Shown here: positions 36,108-44,282 of the stretch, piece after piece
How positions within the stretch are numbered: the stretch's first letter is position 1
Layout of the letters: every line of letters starts with the position of its first letter
NCBI RefSeq assembly: GCF_000379065.1
Contig: NZ_KB900614.1
Span: 394,421 to 458,420 of the forward strand
Length of the DNA stretch: 64,000 nucleotides
Direction: 5' to 3'
DNA from: Salinispora mooreana
GTDB taxonomy: Bacteria; Actinomycetota; Actinomycetes; Mycobacteriales; Micromonosporaceae
Program-made: the position numbers and the translations under genes
The notes under the pieces: generated by a model
The model's database searches: none
Told to the model about the DNA's origin: nothing
The model's input: the letters and a program-made list of their open reading frames with translations, nothing else

Positions 36108-37463
36108 TTGACCGATGACGTCCTGGTCGTACACGGAGGCACTCCGCTGGAAGGGCGAATTCGCGTACGCGGTGCGAAGAACCTCGTCTCCAAGGCGATG
36201 GTCGCCGCGCTGCTCGGGGACAGCCCGAGCCGGCTCTACGACCTACCGAAGATCCGTGACGTCGAGGTCGTCCGTGGCCTGCTCGGCGTACACGGGGTCA
36301 AGGTCACTGATGGCGACGAGGACGGCGCACTGGTCCTCGACCCCGCCAACGTGGAGAGCGCCAGCACCGACCAGATCAACGTGCACGCCGGTTCAAGCCG
36401 GATCCCGATCCTGTTCTGCGGGCCACTGCTACACCGGCTTGGCCACGCCTTCATCCCCGACCTCGGCGGTTGCCACATCGGCCCCCGCCCGATCGACTTC
36501 CACCTTCAGGCGCTGCGTGAGTTCGGGGCGACCGTCGACAAGCAGCCGGAGGGCCTACACCTGTCGGCGCCGAACGGCCTGCACGGCACGAAGTTCGCAC
36601 TGCCCTACCCGAGTGTCGGCGCCACCGAGCAGGTGCTGCTGACCGCGGTGATGGCCGAAGGTGTCACCGAGCTGCGCAACGCGGCGGTCGAGCCGGAGAT
36701 CGTCGACCTGATCTGCGTCCTCCAGAAGATGGGCGCGATCATCAAGGTGCACACCGACCGGGTGATCGAGATCCAGGGCGTGCCGAAGCTCCACGGCTAC
36801 TCGCACCGCCCGATCCCGGACCGGATCGAGGCGGCCAGCTGGGCCGCCGCCGCGCTGGCCACCCGCGGCCACGTCGAGGTGCTGGGCGCGGAGCAGGCCG
36901 ACATGATGACGTTCCTGAACATCTTCCGCTCGGTTGGCGGTGAGTACGAGGTCACCGACGCCCGCCCACCCCGGCTGAACGACCCCGGCCAGGAGGGCGG
37001 CATCCGATTCTGGCACCCGGGCGGGGAGCTGAAGTCGGTCGCGCTGGAGACCGACGTGCACCCGGGTTTCATGACCGACTGGCAGCAGCCGCTGGTCGTG
37101 GCGCTGACCCAGGCCCGCGGCCTCTCGATCGTGCACGAAACGGTGTACGAACAGCGACTCGGCTACACGTCGGCGCTGAACTCGATGGGCGCGAACATTC
37201 AGATCTACCGAGACTGCCTGGGTGGCACGCCGTGTCGCTTCGGCCGGCGCAACTTCAAGCACTCGGCGGTCATCGCCGGGCCGAGTAAGCTGCACGCCGC
37301 CGATCTGGTCATCCCCGACCTGCGGGCCGGGTTCAGCCACCTGATCGCGGCGCTCGCCGCCGAGGGCACCTCCCGGGTGTACGGCGTCGACCTCATCAAC
37401 CGTGGCTACGAGGACTTCGAGGCAAAGCTCGCCGACCTCGGCGCGCACGTCGAACGACCATGA
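36108..37463 (+). CDS. MurA-type UDP-GlcNAc 1-carboxyvinyltransferase
   Basis: 451-residue EPSP-synthase-fold enzyme that transfers enolpyruvate from PEP to UDP-GlcNAc. The N-terminal RVRGAKNLVSKAM carries the substrate lysine. DLGGCHIGPRPIDFHLQALR has the catalytic cysteine (fosfomycin target). VHPGFMTDWQQPLVVALTQA and the C-terminal DLRAGFSHLIAALAAEG are further family motifs. The site appears complete, so it is likely active. A TTG start at 36108 fits best, with GGAGGT four bases upstream. The sequence is somewhat longer than typical MurA (about 420), and actinomycetes often have two copies; whether this is the main or second enzyme cannot be decided here. Confidence 0.88.
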   Translation: MTDDVLVVHGGTPLEGRIRVRGAKNLVSKAMVAALLGDSPSRLYDLPKIRDVEVVRGLLGVHGVKVTDGDEDGALVLDPANVESASTDQINVHAGSSRIPILFCGPLLHRLGHAFIPDLGGCHIGPRPIDFHLQALREFGATVDKQPEGLHLSAPNGLHGTKFALPYPSVGATEQVLLTAVMAEGVTELRNAAVEPEIVDLICVLQKMGAIIKVHTDRVIEIQGVPKLHGYSHRPIPDRIEAASWAAAALATRGHVEVLGAEQADMMTFLNIFRSVGGEYEVTDARPPRLNDPGQEGGIRFWHPGGELKSVALETDVHPGFMTDWQQPLVVALTQARGLSIVHETVYEQRLGYTSALNSMGANIQIYRDCLGGTPCRFGRRNFKHSAVIAGPSKLHAADLVIPDLRAGFSHLIAALAAEGTSRVYGVDLINRGYEDFEAKLADLGAHVERP

Positions 37464-37558
37464 CCCACACCACCGCAGGCGGCGATACCCGCTCCTGATG
37501 TCCGCGCCCGACGCACCGCGATGTGCACCGGGCGCGGACATGTGGCTACGCTTGGCAC

Positions 37559-38152
37559 GTGCCCCTGTTTCGTCGCAAAGCCACTGACCTGCTCGACGAA
37601 GTCACCACACCGGTGACTCCCGAGGAGGAGCCCGCCGCCCACCCCCGGGGCTACACGCCGGCGAAGGGGCGCGAGACGCCCAAGCGGCCCAGCATCGGGC
37701 GGCGCCCCACCACGGCGGTCACGTCGCTGAGCAAGGAGGAGCGCCGCGCGGAGCGCCGCCGACTGCGCGCCGAGTCGGCCGCGGAGTTCCGCCGCGAGGG
37801 CGGCCCCCGAGACCGGGGGCCGGAGCGGCTACTCGCCCGCAACGTGGTCGACTCCCGACGCACGGTGGGCACCTGGTTCTTCGGTGGCGCACTGATCGTG
37901 CTGCTCGGCTCGAACCAGGCGATGCCGCCGGAGGTCCGGCTCGGCTCCAACATCCTGTGGGTGGTGCTCGCCTTCGCCTTGATCATCGACTCGATCCTGA
38001 TCTCACGAAAGATCAAGAAGCTGGTCCGGGAGCGTTTCCCGAACACCGGGCAACGGATGGGCTCGCTCTACCTCTACGCGATCATGCGGTCGATCACCTT
38101 CCGCCGGATGCGAGCCCCCGTACCCCGCGTCGCCATCGGCGACCCGGTCTGA
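37559..38152 (+). CDS. DUF3043 membrane protein
   Basis: 197-residue actinobacterial protein. The N-terminal 100 residues are strongly charged and cytosolic, with KGRETPKRPSIGRRPTTAV and a basic coiled segment. Two membrane helices follow (about 108-128 and 132-150). The C-terminus is basic, with KIKKLVRERFPNTGQRMG and LYAIMRSITFRRMR. Homologues such as Rv2206 sit in the same neighbourhood and have no known function. GTG at 37559. A perfect 16-base palindrome (38164-38179) lies just beyond the stop. Confidence 0.85.
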   Translation: MPLFRRKATDLLDEVTTPVTPEEEPAAHPRGYTPAKGRETPKRPSIGRRPTTAVTSLSKEERRAERRRLRAESAAEFRREGGPRDRGPERLLARNVVDSRRTVGTWFFGGALIVLLGSNQAMPPEVRLGSNILWVVLAFALIIDSILISRKIKKLVRERFPNTGQRMGSLYLYAIMRSITFRRMRAPVPRVAIGDPV

Positions 38153-38600
38153 CGGCACCCGCCGCGAGCAGCTGCTCGCCCCCCTTCCGACACCTCGACC
38201 CAGCACCAGCGGGGGCACGGACGCCACCGGAACCGCCCCCGGCAGCTACGAAGACCCTGTGGTCAGCTGTCCGGGATGCCGAAACCCTGGTCCGGATTTA
38301 GCCCACATTTCCGGAACATGGGATAACGTTTGGGTCCCGCGCGGGCGCCGCAGTGGCGGCAACCGAGCCCGCGCCGCTACCCTCCTTCCGCAGCTACGCC
38401 TTGCTGGACGGAAGAAGCTACGGCCGGCGGGTGCCCAGCGCGACAAGGTGCAACGAGGTGACAATCGCCGTGAGCGAGCGGACGCGAGCCGGTCATCGGG
38501 GCGCGCCCGAACGCAACCAGACGCCCCCGCCAAGTCTCGCGCATTCCCTGCGGGCAGGCCAGGGCAGCCCCCTCGGCCACGCCGGCGACGGGGCGTGCGG
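38153..38600. other. Non-coding gap before the WG-repeat gene
   Basis: This 448-bp gap holds no convincing separate gene. Near its left end is the perfect palindrome GCGAGCAGCTGCTCGC (38164-38179), a possible short terminator for the DUF3043 gene. A lower-GC patch at 38295-38335 contains TTCCGGAA (38309-38316) and a TANNNT-type -10 box TAACGT (38324-38329) without a clear -35, a candidate promoter for the downstream gene. The frame of the WG-repeat gene stays open upstream to about 38259, so part of this region could be coding if a start further upstream is used. Confidence 0.5.
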
Positions 38601-41600
38601 ATGAGTCGCGGCGGATACGGCGACCCGTGGCACCACCTCGCCGAGCCGTCCTGGATGGTCGAGCCGACCAACGAGTGGTATCCGCAGTTCCCCGGCCAGC
38701 GCTACCCCGGCGACATCGGGATCGAACACACCCAGCCGCCTGCCGCGCGCGGGCGAGCTGCCAATGTCGGCCGGGCCACGGTGCCCCCGCTGGCGCCGAC
38801 CCGCCCCGACGGGACGTACACCGGCCGATCCTGGGATGAACCAGACAACCGCCGGAGCCGCCGCGACGAGGAGCCGCGCCGCCGGCAACCCGGCGCGGCG
38901 CCCCAGGGGGCCGACCGAGGCCGGCGGCCGGAGTCGGGGGGTTTCCGCGACGGCGACCCCGCCTGGGACCGGGACCGCCACCGCACCCGCGCCGGGCACG
39001 GTCAGTACGCCCGTCCGGACCGGCACGACGACCGGAGTTCGTGGCACGAGCCCGGCGGGCGGAACCAGCCGGTCTCCCCCGCCCGGCACCCAGAACCGGG
39101 CTGGATTCCCGAACCGGACGAGGAGCGACCCCAGGGACGCGAGCGCTACGCCCTCGGCCGGGAGGCTGGAGGGCCGCCACCTCGAAGCCGCTACCCATGG
39201 GGACGGTCAACCGACACCGATCATGGTCGGCCCGGCGCACCGCCGGAGAGCGATGGTGGGCACCCGAGGCCGGACGGGCCCCAGGCGAACCGGGATGGGC
39301 ACGTTGGCCCATTCCCACGACGGCATTCGGACGGCCACGGCCACCTGGCCGGCCCTGCTCCCGCTGCCGAGCACCACGCCGTCCACCCGCACCACGACGG
39401 AGCACCCGGACCGGTCCGCCACCCCGACCGACAGCCAGGCCAGCAGCCGCGCCCCAACCGTCGGCCCGGCACCCCACAGCCCTGGCCCCCACCCCAGCCG
39501 GGCCCAAGCCAGGAGAACCCCCGGCACGGCGAGCCACCCCGACCGCACCTCCCGCCACCGCACCGTCCGCCGCAGGGCGGTCCCCCGATGAGCACGTCGG
39601 CGCCCCCGTACGGCCGACCCGTGTCCGGTGCCCCCAGCCGACCGGTGTCCGGTGCCCCCAGCCGACCGGTGTCCGGCGGTGCGGGGACGGCCCCACCGCC
39701 CCCTCCGCACCAGCACCGCCCGGTCACCGGCGCACCTCCCGGACCGCCGCCACCTCCCGAGGCGGACGGGCCAGCACCAGCCACCAGTACATCGCAGCCG
39801 CGGCGGTATGTTCCGCCACCGCCCACCACCGAACCCGTCGGTCCGGCGCCGGGCCCGAGTGGGCCAAACGCCTGGTTCGGACCGGCCACCACCCCTGCCC
39901 CCGCCCCCGCCGAGCCACCCACGCCCGCCGCCGCGTCAACCCCGTCCAACCCGGATGCACCGTCGCCGACCGCCGCACCCGACCAGCCCGACGAGGGGTC
40001 AGCCGCCGCATCACCACCCTCCGCGGAGCCAGCCAGCACCGCCCCCGGGTACGCGGAAGCCGCCAGCACCCCCGGGGAGGAGGCGGAACCCGCCAGCACC
40101 GCACCGGAGGAGACCGAGTCAGCCGGTGCCGCACCGACCACCGCTGCTGCTGGCGTCCTCGAGAGCAGCGACGAGACTCCGGACGAGGATTCAGCCCCGA
40201 TAGCGGACGCTGCCCCGACGGAGAGCCCGGACCCGGCACAAGCCGACACTGGCCTGGAACGTGCGCCAGCGGCGGGACCCGCCCCCACCGCCGAGCCCGC
40301 CTCGTCGGATTCGGAGGCCGCGAGGCCACCGGAGCCGGACCACATGCTCCCCGCGCCCACACCGCGACCGGCGGCCAACCCGGCGGAGACGGAGGCAGTG
40401 GAGGCCAATCCAGCGGAGACGGAGGCAGTGGAGACGGAGGCGGAGGCGGAGGCAACGGAGGCGCCCACGACGGAGACGCGGGAAGGCCCCGCACCGGAGA
40501 CAGCGGCCACTCCCCCGCCGGATACGGTAGCCGCGCCCGCGACTGTTCCGCCCGCCGAGGACCGGGGCGACCCCGCGGATGCCGCGGACGCCGACGACAC
40601 CGCCCCGCCGGGCGACCCCGAACGGGTCCTGGCCAACCTTCCCTGGCGACTGGACCCGGCCACGCTCCGCGAGGTCATCCCCGACCCGGGGCAGTTCCGG
40701 AATATCCGACACCGGCTGACCGAGAAGCTCGACACAGCCATGGACAACCGTTCCCGGGCCCGGCTGCTCAGTCTGCGGGCCGTGGCGTCCCGGGCGGCTG
40801 GTGATCTGGACGACGCGCTGGCAGACGGCCGACTGGCCCTGACCTACGCGGAGGCCACCGGCGAGTTGCGACGGTCCGCTCTCGCCCAGGCCCGGCTGGC
40901 GCACGTGCTGCGGTGGCGGGGCGAGTACGACGAAGCCGACCGCCTCTTCGCCCAGGCGAACTCGCCGGAACTGCCCGACCGACTCCGGGCGGCGCTGCAC
41001 GAACATTCTGGACGGTGCTGCGTTGACCAAGGTCGACTGATCGAGGCCTGCCTGCACTTCGAGCGGGCGTTGGACCTACGTGGCACCGCCGATGCGGAGC
41101 TGCTGGAGCGGGTACGGATGAGTCTGGACGCGGTCGCCGATCGGGCCGCCAAGTCCGGCTTCGGGCCGTACCCCCGCAGCAGGGCGGAGTTGCTGGAGCC
41201 GGAACAACCACCGGCGCCGGCGCGCGACGGCGATCTCTGGGGGTACGCCGACCCGGACGGTGATCTGGTCATCGCGGCGGAGTACGCGGAGGCGCAGTCG
41301 TTCCGAGAGGGCCTGGCCTGGGTACGCCGCCCGGACGACCAGCGGTTCTCGCTGCTCGATCGAGCTGGCAGCACCGTGTTGACAGCGTCCTGGCTGGTGG
41401 TCCGCCCGTTCGCCGACGGGCTGGCCTGGGTGTCCCAGGGTGAGCCCGGTGGCTGGCGTGCGATTGACCCGCAGGGCGAGGTCGTGGTGCCACCGGGCTT
41501 CGCCGACGTGCGCCCGTTCCGACACGGGATCGCCGTGGTCCGGCGGGAGGGGTGGGGCGCGGTCGACCGCGCCGGCCGGCTGGTGGTACCGACCCGCTAC

Positions 41601-41903
41601 CACGGGTTCGCCACCATGCTCGTTGCCGGCGGGCAGGTGGATGGCTTCACCGAGGACGGCTTGGCCGTCGTTGACCTGGCCGGGCGGTATGGCGTGGTGG
41701 ACCGGACCGGACGGGTGGTCGTACCGCCGGTGCACCCGGCGTTGGTGGTGCACCCCGTGGCCTACCTGGTAGCCACCACCGCCGGCCGATGGGGGGCGTT
41801 GGATCGGCAGGGCGGACCGCTGATCGAGCCGACGCATCCCGACCAGGCCGAGGTGCTCACCGAGATCGAACAGCTACTCACCGATGCGGTGCCACTGCTC
41901 TGA
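38601..41903 (+). CDS. Giant disordered/TPR/WG-repeat protein
   Basis: 1,100-residue protein in three layers. Residues ~1-45 are a conserved-looking head (DPWHHLAEPSWMVEPTNEWY). Residues ~45-670 are extremely Pro/Ala/Arg- then Glu/Thr-rich, certainly disordered, with short repeats such as GAPSRPVSG and ETEAVE. Residues ~675-860 form a TPR-like helical array (RALDLRGTADAELLERVRMS). Residues ~870-1075 contain five or six WG repeats (e.g. GDLWGYADPDGDLVIAAEY, EGWGAVDRAGRLVVPTRY). No signal peptide or membrane helix is seen. WG repeats usually form beta structures for protein interaction, so a scaffold role is likely; no enzyme domain is present. The ATG at 38601 has only a weak ribosome binding site. 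Confidence 0.82.
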   Translation: MSRGGYGDPWHHLAEPSWMVEPTNEWYPQFPGQRYPGDIGIEHTQPPAARGRAANVGRATVPPLAPTRPDGTYTGRSWDEPDNRRSRRDEEPRRRQPGAAPQGADRGRRPESGGFRDGDPAWDRDRHRTRAGHGQYARPDRHDDRSSWHEPGGRNQPVSPARHPEPGWIPEPDEERPQGRERYALGREAGGPPPRSRYPWGRSTDTDHGRPGAPPESDGGHPRPDGPQANRDGHVGPFPRRHSDGHGHLAGPAPAAEHHAVHPHHDGAPGPVRHPDRQPGQQPRPNRRPGTPQPWPPPQPGPSQENPRHGEPPRPHLPPPHRPPQGGPPMSTSAPPYGRPVSGAPSRPVSGAPSRPVSGGAGTAPPPPPHQHRPVTGAPPGPPPPPEADGPAPATSTSQPRRYVPPPPTTEPVGPAPGPSGPNAWFGPATTPAPAPAEPPTPAAASTPSNPDAPSPTAAPDQPDEGSAAASPPSAEPASTAPGYAEAASTPGEEAEPASTAPEETESAGAAPTTAAAGVLESSDETPDEDSAPIADAAPTESPDPAQADTGLERAPAAGPAPTAEPASSDSEAARPPEPDHMLPAPTPRPAANPAETEAVEANPAETEAVETEAEAEATEAPTTETREGPAPETAATPPPDTVAAPATVPPAEDRGDPADAADADDTAPPGDPERVLANLPWRLDPATLREVIPDPGQFRNIRHRLTEKLDTAMDNRSRARLLSLRAVASRAAGDLDDALADGRLALTYAEATGELRRSALAQARLAHVLRWRGEYDEADRLFAQANSPELPDRLRAALHEHSGRCCVDQGRLIEACLHFERALDLRGTADAELLERVRMSLDAVADRAAKSGFGPYPRSRAELLEPEQPPAPARDGDLWGYADPDGDLVIAAEYAEAQSFREGLAWVRRPDDQRFSLLDRAGSTVLTASWLVVRPFADGLAWVSQGEPGGWRAIDPQGEVVVPPGFADVRPFRHGIAVVRREGWGAVDRAGRLVVPTRYHGFATMLVAGGQVDGFTEDGLAVVDLAGRYGVVDRTGRVVVPPVHPALVVHPVAYLVATTAGRWGALDRQGGPLIEPTHPDQAEVLTEIEQLLTDAVPLL

Positions 41904-42020
41904 CCTGGTCGGACAGAAAGCTCGGCCGGCAACGGCTCGGCGACCGTCCCCGCTACTGCATCGGGGTCGGCGAGCAGAACCGTGCCCTTCGTGGGCGTGC
42001 CACCGAGCTAAGGTCAGGGA

Positions 42021-43019
42021 ATGGAATTCCGACACCTGGGCCGTTCCGGCCTGATGGTCAGCGAGATCTCATACGGAAACTGGATCACCCACGGCTCGCA
42101 GGTTGAGGAGGAGTCAGCCGTCGCCTGTGTCCGGGCCGCCCTGGACGCCGGTATCACCACCTTCGACACCGCGGACGCGTACGCGGGCACCCGCGCGGAA
42201 GAGGTCCTCGGTCGGGCGCTGCAGAACGAACGGCGTTCCGAGTTCGAGCTGTTCACGAAGGTGTTCTGGCCGACCGGGCCGAGTCGCAACAACCGGGGCC
42301 TGTCCCGCAAGCACATCATGGAGTCGATCGACGGCTCGCTGCGCCGGCTGGGTACCGACTACGTCGACCTCTATCAGGCGCACCGGTATGACCACAGCAC
42401 CCCGATCGAAGAAACAATGGAGGCGTTCGCCGATGTTGTCCGCGCTGGGAAGGCCCTCTACATCGGGGTCTCCGAGTGGACCGCGACGCAGCTACGCCAG
42501 GCCCACCCGCTCGCCCGTGAACTGCGGATTCCCCTGATCTCCAATCAACCGCAGTACTCGATGCTGTGGCGGGTCATCGAGTCCGAGGTGGTGCCGGCCA
42601 GCGAGGAGTTGGGCATCGGCCAGATCGTCTGGTCCCCGATGGCCCAGGGTGTGCTGACCGGCAAGTACCAGCCGGGCCACCCCCCACCCGCGGGCTCCCG
42701 GGCCACCGACGAGAAGTCCGGCGCGCACTTCATCGCCAAGTGGCTCAGCGACGACGTGCTGACCCGGGTGCAGCAGCTCAAGCCGCTCGCCGAGCAGGCG
42801 GGGCTGAGCATGGCCCAGCTCGCCATCGCCTGGGTGCTGCAGAACCCGAACGTCTCCTCGGCAATCATCGGTGCCTCCCGCCCCGAGCAGGTGCACGACA
42901 ACGTCAAGGCGGCCGGGGTACGGCTCGACGCCGACCTGCTCAAGGCGATCGACGACATCATCGAGCCGATCGTCGAGCGGGACCCGGCCCGGACCGAGTC
43001 CCCCGCGCAGCGGCCCTGA
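42021..43019 (+). CDS. Aldo/keto reductase (potassium-channel-beta-like)
   Basis: 332-residue NADPH-dependent TIM-barrel reductase of the AKR6-like branch. The catalytic tetrad is visible as Asp and Tyr in FDTADAYAG, Lys in LFTKVFWP and His in DLYQAHRYD. The NADPH site is ASRPEQVHDNVKA near the C-terminus. Substrate unknown. ATG at 42021 has only weak ribosome-binding complementarity (AGGTCAGGGA upstream). It is monocistronic, ended by a 21-bp perfect hairpin. Confidence 0.92.
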   Translation: MEFRHLGRSGLMVSEISYGNWITHGSQVEEESAVACVRAALDAGITTFDTADAYAGTRAEEVLGRALQNERRSEFELFTKVFWPTGPSRNNRGLSRKHIMESIDGSLRRLGTDYVDLYQAHRYDHSTPIEETMEAFADVVRAGKALYIGVSEWTATQLRQAHPLARELRIPLISNQPQYSMLWRVIESEVVPASEELGIGQIVWSPMAQGVLTGKYQPGHPPPAGSRATDEKSGAHFIAKWLSDDVLTRVQQLKPLAEQAGLSMAQLAIAWVLQNPNVSSAIIGASRPEQVHDNVKAAGVRLDADLLKAIDDIIEPIVERDPARTESPAQRP

Positions 43020-43025
43020 CCCGCC

Positions 43026-43071
43026 CACGGCGGTGGGCCGGCCGGGAGGACCCGGCCGGCCCACCGCCGTG
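43026..43071. terminator. 21-bp perfect hairpin after the aldo/keto reductase
   Basis: Arms 43026-43046 and 43051-43071 are perfectly complementary around the loop AGGA. It begins 7 bp after the reductase stop and faces the convergent M50 protease gene. Part of the arm sequence (GGCCCACCGC) recurs at 43083. There is no U tract. Confidence 0.88.
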
Positions 43072-43121
43072 CGAAATGACCGGCCCACCGCGGCCGGAGT
43101 GACCGGCGGTACCGCGCGGGC

Positions 43122-43919
43122 TCAACCCTGCCAGAAGCGGACCAGGTCCAGGCCGAGCCCGTACAGGCCCGGCGGTAGGCCCAGCGCGTCACCGACGGCG
43201 AAGACCGTCCCGAAGAACCAGCCGTTGATCCGGGGGTTCCACAGCAGCGCGAAGAGCAGGAGAAAGCCGTACGGCGCGAAGAGGTCGTACACCCGCCGGT
43301 ACGGCGGGGAGAGCCATGGCTGGATCATGTTGCCTCCGTCCAGCCCCGGCACCGGAAGCAGGTTGAGCAGGCTCGCCGTGAGTTGGAGGAAGGCGAGCAG
43401 TGCCACCGCAGCCCAGAACTGCACCGGCCCGCCGCCGCTCGCCGCCAGCCGGACCGCGATGACCAGCACCAGCGTGAACACCACGTTCGTGGCCGGGCCG
43501 GCGAGGCTGACCAGGGTGTGCCGTAGCCGCCCCGGGATGGCGTGCCGGTCCACCCAGACCGCGCCGCCGGGCAGGCCGATACCACCGAGCAGCACCACCA
43601 GCACCGGTAGCGCGATCGACAGCAGCGGATGGCTGTACTTCAGTGGATTGAGGGTGAGGTAGCCCTGGTGCGCGACGCTGCGGTCACCGGCCCGGAACGC
43701 CACCAGCGCGTGCGCGTACTCGTGCAGGCAGAGTGAGACCAGCCACCCGGATACGACGAAGAGGAACACGTTAACCCGGATGTTGCCGCTTTCCTGCCAG
43801 GTCAGGAGTCCGCTGAGCGCGAAGAGCGCCACCAGCCCGAGGAAGACCGGGCTGGGGCGGAACGCTGCCCGGGGCACGCCCAGCACCAGCGGCCCGCCTC
43901 CAGCGCGGTCTCCGGTCAT
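43122..43919 (-). CDS. M50-family (site-2-protease-like) membrane metalloprotease
   Basis: 265-residue polytopic membrane protein. The zinc site is VSLCLHEYAHALVAFRAGD (HExxH), and the second motif NLLPVPGLDGG supplies the Asp ligand. No PDZ domain is present, so it belongs to the short class. Such proteases cleave transmembrane regulators, often anti-sigma factors; none is next door. ATG at 43919 overlaps by one base the stop of the small protein upstream (TGATG), so the two are translated together. Confidence 0.88.
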   Translation of the reverse strand: MTGDRAGGGPLVLGVPRAAFRPSPVFLGLVALFALSGLLTWQESGNIRVNVFLFVVSGWLVSLCLHEYAHALVAFRAGDRSVAHQGYLTLNPLKYSHPLLSIALPVLVVLLGGIGLPGGAVWVDRHAIPGRLRHTLVSLAGPATNVVFTLVLVIAVRLAASGGGPVQFWAAVALLAFLQLTASLLNLLPVPGLDGGNMIQPWLSPPYRRVYDLFAPYGFLLLFALLWNPRINGWFFGTVFAVGDALGLPPGLYGLGLDLVRFWQG

Positions 43920-44119
43920 CACTCCGCCGGGGGCTGCAGACTCATCCGGTACTCCACGCGGTCGTCCTCGACAAGCAGGACCGCGATCACGCCGGCCGCC
44001 GCGAGTTCCCGCCAGGTCTGGCCGATCCAGGACTCGGCGTCCGCCTGGCTGGTGAACGACTCGGCCGGCCCGGACGCCGGCTCGCCGTTCTCGCCCTCGT
44101 ACTGCCAGCTCCACGCCAT
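43919..44119 (-). CDS. Small conserved acidic protein, coupled to the M50 protease
   Basis: 66-residue cytosolic protein, MAWSWQYEGENGEPASGP followed by a helix ADAESWIGQTWRELAAAG and a beta segment VLLVEDDRVEYRMSL. The layout resembles other short actinobacterial proteins with an N-terminal WSWQYE-type start; no function is known to me. Its stop overlaps the protease start (TGATG). The start ATG at 44119 has GGGGAG about 9 bases upstream. It might be a regulator or cofactor of the protease. Confidence 0.7.
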   Translation of the reverse strand: MAWSWQYEGENGEPASGPAESFTSQADAESWIGQTWRELAAAGVIAVLLVEDDRVEYRMSLQPPAE

Positions 44120-44282
44120 CTGCGTGTCTCCCCTCGCCGCTGATCTCCCGTCAGCCTAGTCCGCCGCGCCGCCGACGGCTGCACGTCCGGCCCAGGCATG
44201 ATCGTTTCGAGGCGGATGTGAGCAGTTCCGGGAGGAGCGGGGCGGGAGGCGGGCAGGCACCGGGCGGCCTTAAGGTACGGGC

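Noticed and set aside
38377..39696. 439-codon minus-strand frame inside the WG-repeat gene
   Set aside because: Gly/Arg/Pro low-complexity shadow of the disordered region; no ribosome binding site or motif.
44120..44282. Possible cobalamin riboswitch before the cobUT fusion
   Set aside because: The gap is only 163 bp and no B12-box-like conserved core could be seen.
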